A stretch of 64,000 bases of DNA from Zantedeschia hybrid cultivar (lineage: Eukaryota > Streptophyta > Magnoliopsida > Alismatales > Araceae): the NCBI GenBank assembly GCA_030544215.1, contig JARZZO010000016.1, forward strand, positions 60,925,501 to 60,989,500. The letters are read 5' to 3'. The stretch's first letter is position 1; each line of letters opens with the position of its first letter. The translations under genes were made by a program, and so were the position numbers. This document shows, piece by piece, positions 20,754 through 34,366 of this stretch. Below the pieces are notes generated by a model, which did not search any database, had not been told where the DNA came from, and saw only the letters and a program-made list of their open reading frames with translations.

Positions 20754-23700
20754 CTAGTATGGATAATAACCCGTAGATCTTTTTAATTCATCCTCCGGTT
20801 GCTGTTGTTGGTATCCATAATAAGGTTGCAGCATATGTTCCCTATATTCTCTATAACTAAACAATGATGCAGTCAAGTCGTGCATCCCTCTTTGAATCCC
20901 TCTTGGAGTATACGCTTGTTGACTTGCTGAAATTCTAGAATCAGGATGCAAAGAAGCAACTTGAGGATAAGAAGAAGACCCTGACCTATAACTACTACTG
21001 GGTGGATGGAATTGAAAGCCTTCATACTCTACTCGATCTCCCTAGCTATACATGCATGCTTCTTGTTGGCTACCTCCATAACCTGACTGCTGTCCATACG
21101 GACCTTGTGAATCATAATCTCCTTGACTTTCATTCTGTCCTCTCCCAGTGTCAATATGCAAGGAGAAAGAAGGTGCATACACTCCGCCTCCGATAGTAGC
21201 ACCTGTAGCTGCACTAGTATCATCACTAGGAGATTGTGTCCCATCATCATCATCATCAATAATTAACTTCCTCTTGACATTGCTTAATTTTTTCTTTTGT
21301 GATGTCTGTTGTTGGCTATCTTTTCCTCCTAGATCCTTTTTCAATCGATCCAATATTCCTTTTCCTCGTAGTGTATGTCTCACATAGATTTGTTTCATCT
21401 CATTAATCGCAGGGTCGTCTTTGGCAGTCAGATTATCCCTCTCAAGTGTAGATGTACTTCTTCTCAAGAATGATAGTGATCCAACCATTCTAGGAGTGTT
21501 TGCTATCTGATTCTGAATGTCTAGCAGTCTCAAGCTCAGTATTAGGTACAAATAAAGGCACATGTTGTTTCTGACTCTGATGCTCATCTAAAGGAGGAGG
21601 TGTATTTTCTTTTTGTCTTTTTGATGTTCCTAATTTTGGATCTCTAGCAACTACTCCATCTAGTATGCCCTCTGCCCATTCTGTATCATCATGATAACAA
21701 ATTGGCTCATCGACAGTTGCTCGTATCTCAACCCAAGTCTGCAAGGGATTGTCATCATCAAATAAGTCTTCCACATCAATTTGGCCAACAACATCTTCTG
21801 CTTGCCCTACAGCTCGTTTCTCTCTTAATTGTTGTCTCAACCAGATATTTTTGATCATCAATCTCATGTTGTAATGGCAGTACACCAATTTCTTCAATCG
21901 TTCAGTCTTTAACCGGTTATGAATTTTTGAGTGTATAAGGCTGAATGTGCTCAAATTTCTTTCACACTGGCTTACCGATGTCGTCTAACTCAAAACCATC
22001 ACTACAACGGAAGCCAAATGATTATAGCACCTGTCTCTGTTGTACACCATTATCTACCACTCAGGTGTTCCATCAGTAAAAAATAAAAAAAATGAATCAA
22101 TGTATATTCTTCTTTCTTATGCACATATGACTACAATGTAATCACTAAATATACCTGGGCTCACTAAGTGCCTTGGATCACCTCTCCGTCAATGTGCACT
22201 TGACGACTGTACATTACTCGATGATTTAAAAAATAACCTGCATTTAGGTAGATAATTAGTAGATAACAACTTAATGAATAATCTTTCATGTAACAGTACG
22301 AGACTTAACTTACCAGCTGCATGCATGTCGTGGTGTAATGTGCTTTTCCATCTGAGATCAATAAGCTCCCACCACTTCATATAAGTGTTGGAAAATGCTT
22401 TCTTAATGTGCATCTTAGCAATGTCAATTGCCTCGTACAAATAAAATTGTTATTATCCCCATCCCCCAATTTTAAGACCTGTACGAGGGGTTCCACTAAT
22501 AATAGATAAGTCTGCACACTGCTCCAAAATTTTTTGTTATCTTTGATTTTTCCCATTTCCAAATGTTTACATTTAGCTTCAATGGAGATACTCCGTGTAT
22601 ACTCCAAGAACTCCTTATTATACATAAAACCTTTGATCTCATTTCTGAATTTGTACGAAGATTCTAATGAAATGAAATTAGATGCAAATCGGCCGTTCTC
22701 GATCCCGATCCGGATCCCGATGCCAATGCGGACATGGAATGTAGAATCGGCCGATCCCGATCCGGATCGGGCGATTCGGATCGAGATCGGCAGGTCCCGA
22801 TTCGGCCGATTCTGGCCGATCCCGACCGATTCCGGCTGAACCAGGCCGATTCCGGCCGATCCGATCCCGATTCGGATTGGGATCGACAGGTCCCGATTCA
22901 GGGACCCGATCCGATCCGGAATTCCTTGCGTGCGAATGACATCTCGGCCCCCAGTTGCTTGTTCTTTGAACATGTTTAAGATCCTAGGATGACCATGAAT
23001 ATATTGGGTAATTTTTTGTGCTCTTTTTACTGTCTTATATCTGGGTCCTTGCCAATGTCTTAAAGCATTAAGTTCTGACTATGCGCTGCACATGGGACCC
23101 AATAAAGGTGTTTGCACTTGTCCATTAACTTCTTCCCTGCAGCCTTATTACTTGGTTCATTATTAGTGACCACTTGGACAATATTTTCCTCTATAATTTT
23201 CTACACCATTTGATCCATCAAACCAAATAAATATTTGGCGTTTTTTGAATAGTTTGATACATCAACAAATTTCATAAAAACTATCCTTCAGTGTAATAAA
23301 TAAGAAAATTAATCATGGACTTCTTCGTGGTACCAGTCCAACCATCTCACATAATTGTGCATCTTCTCTCCTTCCATACATGTTTAAAACTTTTAACCCA
23401 CTGTTGAAGTTCCTCATATTCTCCATCAAGCCCACGTCCATGTATGTCTCGACGTGTGGGAGTTTTGAACCCACGACCATGATTTGCTATGGCGTCAATC
23501 ATAGGCTGAAAATAAGGAGACTGAGCAGCATGTAAGGGAGCACCTGCATGTAAAAATCATTTGCATATACTCTTAAAAGCATGTCCTGCCGCTTCAACTG
23601 ACTTTTTTACTCATCTCATTGTTTGCTTGATTTTTGGCTGATTAGAACTCTGCCTTCTAAAAAGATAACTGTCCATAGGACCTACTTGGCCTCTAGCTTG

Positions 23701-24202
23701 AGTTGTGCCTCTTGTTGATGGTCCATTACCTCTCCTTCATGCTTTGTCTTCTTCTTGGTGCCACAAACTCTCTCTTCTAGCTGCAGCCATCTCAGGATCT
23801 TCATCATCATCACTAGAGTCCACAATTTGTTCAACCCTTTGCATCTCACTTAGAAAAATGCCACTGGCCCCAGTATACATCCGCTTGCCTTTTCTATTAT
23901 GTCTACCTGAAATCTCGTTTTGGAGTTCAACTTCCTCTTCATTCCTTTGTTCCTTTTGTGCTTTCCGGCTACGCAACAATACACGCATCTCGTTGGCGAC
24001 TGGTCGAGAATAGACAATACACCCTGTCACCTGTCCCGTGATCCCTGCTAAATGTTCTTTTCCTCTAGTGATTCCACCACCCATCTGTTTGCTACAATAT
24101 TTGCATTTCACTCCTCTCTTTGCAGTATTAACTAAAGGTGATATGGGCCTACCCTAGGTCCTGCTCTTGCTGTCTCTCACCGGACTGCTGATGTTCAGCC
24201 AT
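20754..24202 (-). pseudogene. hAT transposase: BED finger, DUF659, hATC dimerisation
   Basis: On the minus strand the gene starts MAEHQQSGERQQEQ (24202) and shifts frame within 40 bases. A BED zinc finger follows, KCKYCSKQMGGGITRGKEHL with C at 23990-24030. The DUF659 part has MIDAIANHGRGFKTPT, MWDGWTGTTKKSMINFLIY (about 23290-23420) and IQYIHGHPRILNMFKEQATG (to 22960). A MITE splits it at 22733-22926. FASNFISLESSYKFRNEIKG then resumes. SQCERN...STFSLIHSKIHNRL (about 21900-21970) is the hATC dimerisation motif. A G/S/Y-rich tail ends LQPYYGYQQQQPEDELKR at 20754. Many stops: dead. The normal protein would cut and rejoin the element ends. Confidence 0.9.
22733..22926. mobile_element. GGATCGG-type hAT MITE inside the hAT transposase gene
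   Basis: It starts CATGGAATGTAGAATCGG and ends, in reverse, CAAGGAATTCCGGATCGG, the ends of the GGATCGG family. It interrupts the transposase between VIRT and the FASNFISLES motif. The 8-bp flanks agree only at 5 of 8 (AATGCGGA / CGTGCGAA), so the insertion is old or the boundary is off. About 45 bases left of it (22685-22732) are also GATCC-rich and may be a leftover of the same element. Confidence 0.65.
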
Positions 24203-24239
24203 CTACAACAAGAAAGAAAAAAATAGAAACACATATAAT

Positions 24240-25560
24240 GTATATTTGGCATCCTGCTCTTATTTTAAAATATGCAATGAAGCTTAATTAGATTTTAAGT
24301 GATGTTTAATTTAATTAATTAGACAAAAGGCCCAATAGTTAACTACTAATTAAGGTAAAGATTGAGATTTTTCCTAATTAACCTTCAATCAACGTAATTC
24401 ACAGCATGTTCCTACTTTAAAATATGCAATGAAGCTTAATTAGAAAAGGCCCAAGAATTAACTACTAATTAGGGTCAAAATTGAGTTTTTTTCCTAATTA
24501 ACCTTCAATCAACGTAATTCACAGCATGTTCATACTTTAAAATATGCAATAAAGTTTAATTACACTTCAATTGATATTTAATTTAAGTAATTAGACAAAA
24601 ATCTCAATAATTAACCACTAATTAGAGTCAAAATTGGGATTTTTCTTTTAATGAACTTTCAATCAATGCAATTCACAGCATGCTCTTACTCTAAAATATG
24701 CAATGAAGCTTAATTTGGCTTCAATTGATGTTTAATTCAAATAATTAGACAAAATGCCCATTAATTAACCACTAATTAGGGTAAAAATTGAGATTTTTCT
24801 CTAATTAACCTTCAATCAACACAATTTACAGTATCTTCTACTCTAAAATATGTAATGAAGTTTAATTAGATTTCAATTGATATTTAATTTAAGTAATTAG
24901 ACAAAAGGCCCAATAATTAACTACTAATTTAGGTCAAAATTGAGATTTTTCCTTGATTAATCTTCAATCAATGCAATTCACAGCATGCTCCTACTTTAAA
25001 ATATGCAATGAAGCTTAATTAGGTTTCAATTGATGTTTATTTAAGTAATGAGACAAAAGTCCCAATAATTAACCACTAATTAGGGTCAAAATTTGGATTT
25101 TTCTTTAATGAATCTTCAATTAACGCAATTCACAGCATGCTCCTACTCTAAAATGTGCAATGAAGTTTAATTATGCTTCAATTGATGTTTAAATTAAGTA
25201 ATTAGACAAAAGATCTAATAATTAACTATTAATTAGGGTCAAAATTAGAATTTTTTCCTAATTAACCTTCAATCAACGCAATTCACAGCATGCTCTTACT
25301 TTAAAATATGCAATGAAACTTAATTATGCTTCAATTAATGTTTAATTAACATAATTAGACAAAACCCCTAAATTTTAACCTTAATTAGGGTCAAATTTAG
25401 GACTTTTCTCTAATTACGGTTCAATGAACGCAATTGAGAGCATGTTCCTACTCTAAATTGTGTAATGAACACTAATTAGGCTTCAATTAATGTTTAATTG
25501 AAATAATTGGACAAAAGTCCTAATTTTTAACCGCTAATTAGGGTCGAAAATTGGGGGTTA
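24240..25560. repeat. Forward tandem array, about 152-bp unit, 8-9 copies
   Basis: Each unit contains CTTCAATCAACGCAATTCAC, AGCATG, TACTTTAAAATATGCAATG, AAGCTTAATTAGGCTTCAA, TGATGTTTAATTTAAGTAA and ACTAATTAGGGTCAAAATTG in that order. The AATTCACAGCATG mark recurs at about 24400, 24519, 24674, 24829, 24980, 25131, 25284 and 25435, so the spacing is about 151-155 except for one short unit of 120. It lies upstream of the antisense transposase start, where the promoter should be. Confidence 0.9.
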
Positions 25561-27190
<1,630 letters not shown>

Positions 27191-27605
27191 TAAAAATTGG
27201 GATTTTGTCTTAACTCACTTTTGTCACACTCAACACATATCTAATTAATTGTTTATATTTTTTCTGATCTTTTTCTGATTTTTTTTATTTTTTTGAATTT
27301 TTTTCTGATTTTTTCTGATTTTTTTGGGCCCTTTTATACCCGTTTCAGCCGGTACGGCTGGTACCGGTACCGGTACTGCCACCCATGGATACTAGTGCCG
27401 GCCGATACCGCTACGTACCGATATCGGCCGGTACTGCCAACCATGGTTCCAGTAGACTACTACCTACATTTTTCCTCTCCCACTGATCACAATTGGATGT
27501 CTTTAGTAGACTTTGCAGTTCCTTTTGCCCTCTCCCTTTTTTTTTGAGAAAAAATCGGACTGCACCACTAATTTTATTAAAAATAAATAGAAGTAGACAA
27601 TCGGA

Positions 27606-28375
27606 TTTCCCCAAATTAACCGTCGATCAACGTAATTAACAGCACACTCCTAGTTTAAAACATGTCATGAAGCTTAATTAGGCTCCAATTGATGTTTAAT
27701 TTAAGTAATTAGACAAAAGCCCCAATTTTTAACCGCTAATTAGGGTCAAAATTGGGGATTTCCCCTAATTAACCGTCGATCAACGTAATTAACAGCACAC
27801 TCCTAGTTTAAAACATGTCATGAAGCTTAATTAGGCTCCAATTGATGTTTAATTTAAGTAATTAGACAAAAGTCCCAATTTTTAACCGCTAATTAGGGCC
27901 AAAATTGGGGATTTCCCCTAATTAACCGTCGATCAACGTAATTAACAGCACACTCCTAGTTTAAAACATGTCATGAAGCTTAATTAGGCTCCAATTGATG
28001 TTTAATTTAAGTAATTAAACAAAAGCCCCAATTTTTAACCGCTAATTAGGGCCAAATTGGGGATTTCCCCTAATTAACCGTCGATCAACGTAATTGACAG
28101 CACACTCCTAGTTTAAAACATGTCATGAAGCTTAATTAGGCTCCAATTGATGTTTAATTTAAGTAATTAGACAAAAGCCCCAATTTTTAACCGCTAATTA
28201 GGGCCAAAATTGGAGATTTCCCCTAATTAACCGTCGATCAACTTAATTGACAGCACACTCCTAGTTTAAAACATGTCATGAAGCTTAATTAGGCTCCAAT
28301 TGATGTTTAATTTAAGTAATTAGACAAAAGCCCCAATTTTTAACCGCTAATTAGGGCCAAAATTGGGGGTTGTCT
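27606..28375. repeat. Five homogeneous 153-bp tandem repeats
   Basis: CGTCGATCAACGTAATT recurs at 27621, 27774, 27927, 28079 and 28232, so the spacing is 153, 153, 152 and 153. By eye the units differ at only a few bases, much more alike than those at 24240-25560. They are the same unit type with a different consensus (ACCGTCGATCAACG, AACATGTCATG). Confidence 0.95.
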
Positions 28376-28886
28376 ATTTTATCAAGAAAATGAACGTAAA
28401 TCATCTAAGAAATATGTAACAAACTAAAAAATAATCACTACATTAAAATATAAATCATACCTTCTTTTTTTCTTCCACCAAAAACAGTGAAAATGTCTCT
28501 GGAAAAGGATGAAAACGTCTCCGGCGGCGGTGGCGGGCGGCGGCGGCAGCGGCGGGTGGCGGCGGCGGTTCTTTCCCCTCCTCCTCCTCCTTTCCCTCCT
28601 TCCCTTCCCCTCCCACTGCAAAAAACCCGAATCCCCTCTCACAGATCTGTTTCTGTGAGAGGGGACAGTGAAACACCCCTTTAAGGGGTGTTTCACGGGC
28701 GTACCGGCCGGTACCGGCCGGTACGCCCGAAATCGGACCGGTACCGGTCCGGTACAGTCATTTTTTTCTTTTTTTTTTTTTTTTTTTACGGTACCGGCCC
28801 AAAATGGGGGTACCGGTACCGGTCCGGACCGGTACCGGTACGTACCGGCCGGTATGTACCGGTACCGGCCGAAACTGCCATCCATG
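27606..28886. mobile_element. Partial GGTACC-type hAT element, right end
   Basis: It contains five tandem units, then the GC-rich leader (28510-28620), AGATCTGTTTCTGTGAGAGG (28643-28662), an inverted word AAACACCCCTTTAAGGGGTG (28671-28690), GGTACC blocks and the end ACTGCCATCCATG at 28886. The left end is missing: it begins abruptly beside the LINE tail. It sits in the 3' UTR of the antisense LINE, since the LINE tail is on its left and the C-terminus on its right. The base order equals that of 24240-25990. Confidence 0.82.
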
Positions 28887-31488
28887 ATAGGTGGGGTTCC
28901 TATCTTTAAAAGAAACCAAAAACAAAATGCCACAAAGTAGACATATTGAAGAGAATTCTCTCCCCTAATCATCGGCAGAAACCCCCCTAATATGATTACT
29001 CCAATTGTACTAGAAAGAAATAACCGGCAATGCTATGTTTTCAATGTAAAGTTTACTTCCCTTGAATAAAGTTGCATTCCTTTCTTTCTAAATACCCCAG
29101 CAAATAGCATGTGGTAAGATGTGCAGAATCTTTCTTTGAGTACACTTGGCGAGCTTGGACTTAAACTATTTAAAATATTCCCACATTTTCCGCATACCTT
29201 TAAAGGAAGGGTAAAATCTCGGAGTCTGCCTATAATGCTTCATATTTGTCTGCTGACATGACATGTAATGAACAAATGATTCATGTCTTCTATATCAGTT
29301 CCACAGAGAACACAGCCTGTGTCACTATCCTTGCACCATTTACTTCTATACACTTCGGTTATAATTCTCCTCTTGAATACCGGCCACATAAAGCTCTGGA
29401 CCTTAACTGGTGATTTCACCGTACATATATCATTGAAATGTTTAAATGAGGGTTCCAAAAGTTTATAAAAGGACTTAACAGAAAAGTTGCCTTTGTTTTC
29501 TGCCCACGTAATCTGATCTTTACTATCCAAATTAATCTGCACTGATGACAGTATCTGAAGTAAAGATGTACTGTATCTCTTCATTCTCTTTGAGTCCCTT
29601 CCACAGCTGAACAGACCAGTGCACAATACCATGCTCCACATGATAAGGTTCATTAATGAAACTATTCTTATTGCATGTCAACTGACAAATCCTCAGAAAT
29701 TTGTCCTTGAGTGTTTCGTTCCCTACTTCCCTATCCACTTTTCCAATCAAAACATAGTACATTCACAGTTGCCCTGGCCCACCTTGACTCTAATATACTT
29801 ATCAAATATGTTAGCGGCCTTAAGAATCTCTCTCCAAATAGGTGGCACCCAACTCATATTTTCTGGATAAAGAAAAAAAAAATCTAGCAGATGATTTGTT
29901 ATGCTTCAATGTTATAATTCACTTGCAGAGTGATGACTCCTTTGGTAACAATTACCAAATCCATTTTTCTAGCATTGAGAGATTCATAAAGTGTAAACTT
30001 TTCACTCCTAAACCACCTTTCACCTTAGAACAACAAACTTTGTCCCACTTTACTAAATGAATGCAGCGATTCTCCTTGTTGGTACTGCCCCAAAGAAATC
30101 TTCTCCTAATCAAGTCTAATTTATTCCAGTCTGATGAAGGCATGAAGAAGACAGCAACATAGTTGCTGTGGTATAGGTGTCGAAGCTGAATTAAGCAGAG
30201 TAACTCTACCTCTCAAAGTTAAACCTAAGGCTTTCCAAATAGAAAGCCTCCTTTGCATTTTCCAGATGAGCAGATCCCAAGCTGAAAGAGGAATCTTTTT
30301 ATAGTGCAGTGGTTGGCCTGAATAGGTAATCGGTGGATCATTCATTTTACATCCCAAAACATCAGCTCATTGCCTGCATAAATTGACCTCCATATTTATA
30401 CCAATGAGAGCACTCTTATCAGAATTAATCATCAAACCTGAGCATGCCTCAAAGGTTTTCAAAATGAATAGTAGATTTGTCATCTCCCACAGCTCCTTAC
30501 AAGAAAATGAGGGTGTCATCTGCAAATTGCAAGTGGAAATGCCTACAGGCACTCACATAACATAAGCACCATGGATCCATCCTTGTATCTCCGCTTTCTT
30601 ACAGAATCTGCTGAGAAGGTTGGCAAGTATACAAACAATAACAGAGATAATGGATCATCTTACTGAAATCCTCTGGAGCTTGAAAAATAACCATACAGTT
30701 CTCCATGCACAATAACAGAGAATCTAGATGTTGTGCCACAGCTTTTAAGTACATTTATCCCTTGTTCCGGAAAGTTCTGAATGGTCATAATGTGCCACAA
30801 GCACTTTCAAGAAACTCTATCATAGGCCTCATTGAAATCCACCTTACAAGCTATTCCTATACTGCCTTTCTTTTTCATTGAGAATAGGAGTTCATGTGCC
30901 CGGAGGAAGTAATCCTTCAAGCACCTACCTTGAATAAAAGCTGACTGATTTTCTTCTATCAAATTTCCAACCACCTTTCTTAATCTGGTTGCAAACAGCT
31001 TGGCAAATATCTTGCAACAGCAGTTGAGAAGACCAATTGGTCTGAAGTCTTTCAATTTAGTAGCTTGCTCTTTCTTAGGCAGAAGCACCAGTATATGTCT
31101 GGTTAAAAATTTCACACCCCACACCCATACTAAAGAATTCCTGTACAGCTTTGATAACATCATGCTTAAGAACATCTCAAAATCTCTGATAAAAAAACAT
31201 TGGAAAACCATCTATGCCTGTATGCCCGGTGCTTTGTTAGTGACCTAAACTGAATGCAGCCTGAGTAACTCCATCCTATGAAATGCATTGAACCAAATGC
31301 TGCGGTTCCTCTTTTGTTAGTGTCTGTGGATCAGAGTCAGTCCAGATTGGAAACCATCCGGTCTCTGCCTTAAACAAGTTTGAGTAAAACTGCACAACCT
31401 CTGAAGCTATGGCATTGGGCTCCTCAATCCAACTTTCTTCTTTCTTAAGCGTAGATATATGCTTCCTTATCCTTCTCCCATTTGCTAT

Positions 31489-31655
31489 ATGATGGAAACA
31501 ATTTGTATTCACACCTCCTATTAACCAAGTACCTCTGGATTTTTTTGTCTCCATCGGATTCTCCCATTTCCTATATGATGGAAACAATTTGTATTCACAC
31601 CTCCTTTTAACCAAGTACCTCTGGATTTTTTTTGTCTCCATCGGATTCCTTCTTC
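31489..31655 (-). repeat. Tandem duplication in LINE ORF2, about 86 bp
   Basis: CTATATGATGGAAACAATTT to TTGTCTCCATCGGATTC occurs twice in a row (about 31481-31560 and 31571-31648). It duplicates about 28 codons (WLIGGVNTNCFHHI-type peptide) in the linker before RT. This is a local slippage or replication event after insertion. Confidence 0.85.
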
Positions 31656-32004
31656 AGTAAGCCCAATCTGTATACATAGACTGAATCTCCGCTCTCTATT
31701 TCTTTTCTTTTGCATCTAGACTTCTGGTTTGTTCTATCTGGTCAAAACTCTTCAATTGTTCTTTCCACTTCTGTACTTTAGTAAATCTCATATTCCTCCA
31801 CTCGTTCGCCCAAGCTTTAACCTTTTTCAATAGGCATAACTTTAGAAAAAGGAATGTAGGCCATGTGTGCTGTCCTATTTCTTGCTGCCACATTTGACAA
31901 ACCAGATCAATAAAGTGCCGGGTTATTCAGCCAAACCTTCTCAATCCTGAAACTTCTGTTAGGTCTGACATTCTTATTGCAATCCAACACTAAGGCATTG
32001 TGAA

Positions 32005-34120
32005 GTTTTATGGCGTCTGGGGTGTACAAGAACAGTGGGGCTGCGAAGCATGCAGCCATGCCACCCCCAAGCCCCAAGCACGATGCCAAATTGCGGGCAT
32101 CCGCCGCCTCCAACCGCCATGCTGGTTCCCTCGTCCCCGGGGTTGCCTCTGCTGCGAAGGATGTCTCCGGAGTCTGGAGTGATCGTGGGGCCTTGCGATG
32201 AAGAGGGAGATGGCAAGAGTGATGGGAACGGAAAAGTTTTTAAGCCTGTAGATGACAGGGGCGGTGGGGCATCATTGCAGCGGAATGGATTCAAGTATCA
32301 ACAGTGTTCTTCTCGTCAGAAGTTGGATCCGAGAAGCAACAGGTGCTTTCGCTGCCTTGTAATAGGACACAAAGCTTCTTCTTGCAGAAACACAGTTGTT
32401 TGCTGGCTTTATAAATCGATGGGACAGTAGTTACTTATGCAGTGGGAAGCCGAATGCTGCCGTGGAAGTCTCGCATAAGCATCATGTTGTAGCAGACAAC
32501 GCGGATTTGAAGTTTGTAAGTCCACCTTGGTTTCAAATGTATAATCAGATTATTAATTCTTTAAGAAGCAGTTTGATCGGTTTGTCCACATGACATTTTG
32601 GATGTCAATGAATTCCATTAGAGTTAGAGAAGGTGTTTCCGGCATCAAATGTTTTGAAAATCGGTTGTCTGAGCGAGAAGCAAGTTTTAGTTTTCTTCTC
32701 TAATGCCACAGCAAGGGGGCATTTTCTGCAAAAATGTTCTTCTAAAATTAACAGGTTCGTGGTTAATTGGATGGAATGGAATGAAAAGATAGGTGTTCAT
32801 GATATTGCATCTGGACAAAGAGTTTGGTGTCGTGTAAGGGGCATTCCGCAGCTCTGCTTCATCTGTGGAGTATAGAGGTCTTCAATAGTATCATGGAGAT
32901 TTTTGGTACTCTGAGGTGAGTAGATCCAGATACGTAACATTGGAATAATTTAGCTTATGCTACAGTGTTGGTGGAGGTCTCAGATTTATCGAAAGTGATT
33001 AGTTCTGTCAAGTTGGGATGGGGTGCTAATAAATGTCATGTTGATATTGCAGTCGAGCCTAATTTTTCAAATGTTGATTGGACATACAAAGAAGTCGTGC
33101 AAGCTTACTGATCATACAGAGCAAACATGGAGTTTCATTGCCCTAATGAGAGGAAGGAGATGAGGTCGGTGCAAGTCGGTCCATCTCAGTCAACTCAATG
33201 CCTTGATCCTGATGGAAATGTGGAGAATCCGAGTCAAATTGGGTCCGTTGGAAACTCTCCAGATATACCGTCCCGTAACGGAGGAAAGCAAGCTGTGCAT
33301 TATAATAATGATTTTTATTCACCCTCACAGTTGTTAATAGATAAAGATAGCAGACAGCATTTTTGTCAAGATGCTGATGATGCCTGGAATGATGCCATCT
33401 CACAGCTGGCCTACAAACTTGTAACTGGACTCAAGGAGTCTTCCGGAAACTCTAAAAAAGGCCTGTTACATGTGTACAAGAGAAGCAAGTGGCGGGGTCT
33501 CCAGAATCGCAGGACAGCTGGCCCATTTTCCTTGCAAATCATTGGGGCAGATAAGGATCTAGAGGGAGGGGCAGCTCCCATTGAAGGGGGCGCCCTTCTA
33601 TATTCAAATCTTCATGATAAGGATTCAAGTTTTTTGGCGCCTAGCAAGGAAGGTACTCCATGTGACGAAGGAGATTTCTCCCAAGGAACCCCTATTGTTA
33701 TCCATCCATCCGATGTACCTGCAAAAGGGAGCATGGCGAAAGGTAATTTTCTGGATTCTTGGAATGATAATGAGCTCCTTGCCAAAGCTTTGGTGTTAGG
33801 CATTCAAATTCAGAACAAGCAGGGTGAATTTCGGAAACTATGGAAATCTTAGAAGATGGGAATCAAACAACAAAGTTACCATCCAAGTCCTTTGCAAAAT
33901 ATGAAGAATTGAATATGGGAAGGAAGAGTCGGTCAACTGGGTCAAAGCTAAGTGATCATAAAGTCTTTGTCAAGTGTTTTAAGTCATGAGTAATCTCCTG
34001 TAATTTTTATTCAGCATCGGTGTTCATAGTTTTTCTGTGAGGTGCTGTTAGAGTAGTTAATGTTGTTGGTGAGGAATCTCTCCAAGCCATTGATTTTACT
34101 GCCTCTATATATTTTGATAT
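32005..34120 (+). pseudogene. LINE ORF1 remnant, sense, head to head with antisense LINE
   Basis: The start reads MASGVYKNSGAAKHA (32010). A zinc knuckle CFRCLVIGHKASSCRNTVVC lies at 32344-32402. Then follow a DUF4283-like part (RVWCRVRGIPQLC, about 32820), WTYKEVVQAY (33080) and a long hydrophilic open part (33127-33852, 241 codons) with DDAWNDAISQLAYKLV. It is closely related in layout to 3430-5400. Stops at about 32200, 32428, 32872 and 33850. After 33852 no ORF2 follows; a copia LTR begins at 34121. Confidence 0.8.
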
Positions 34121-34354
34121 TGTAGTTAGGGGTATTTTTGTCTAGTTGGTTAAGTATTTTTTATTCTCTTTTTGTGTGGGTTTATATGATTTATTATGTG
34201 TTTATTGGAGCAAGGGGTATTTTTCTCCTTGCCCACCTTTATGTGCTCTTATAACCCATGGTATAAAAGTGTGAGAGGTGCGGCCTGTTGTGGGTGCAGC
34301 CGCCTCTTGTTTTGCCCCATCTATCCTCTATTTTCTCTCCTCTATTTTTCTACA
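34121..34354 (+). repeat. 5' LTR of copia element
   Basis: TGTAGTTAGGGG to ATTTTTCTACA, 234 bp, with TG...CA ends, directly followed by a tRNA-type primer-binding site. It is like the LTR at 797-1033. TATAAAAG at 34262-34269 is the likely promoter. The matching 3' LTR is absent, so age cannot be read from LTR divergence. Confidence 0.9.
34262..34269 (+). promoter_or_regulatory. TATA box of the 5' LTR
   Basis: TATAAAAG about 90 bases before the LTR end, at the same relative place as in the LTR at 797-1033. It would start the genomic RNA of the element. Confidence 0.6.
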
Positions 34355-34366
34355 TGGTATCAAAGC
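34355..34366 (+). other. Primer-binding site (initiator Met tRNA type)
   Basis: TGGTATCAAAGC starts at the first base after the LTR. The plant copia consensus is TGGTATCAGAGC, complementary to the 3' end of initiator methionine tRNA, with one mismatch here. Confidence 0.88.

Larger units (their letters stand above)
27533..31990 (-). pseudogene. Antisense LINE ORF2 with 3' UTR, split by hAT
   Basis: On the minus strand: endonuclease end and linker (FRIEKVWLNNPALY, about 31930), LKDFRPIGLLNCCCKIFAKL (31050), KVDFNEAYDRVS (30810), a shifted FADD region (about 30520), YLGLPL-like QPLHYKK (30300) and the zf-RVT motif CVLCGTDIEDMNHLFITC (29255-29305). It ends with the AICWGI.KERN motif (about 29100) and, beyond an hAT insertion, the tail AATAAAATTAGTGGTGC and poly(A) (antisense poly(T) at 27533). 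It is the same family as 16300-18093. Many frameshifts and stops. Confidence 0.85.

Noticed and set aside
33127..33852. 241-codon open frame as a separate host gene
   Set aside because: It follows LINE ORF1 motifs (zinc knuckle, DUF4283-like part) in the expected order and has the hydrophilic composition of ORF1 tails.
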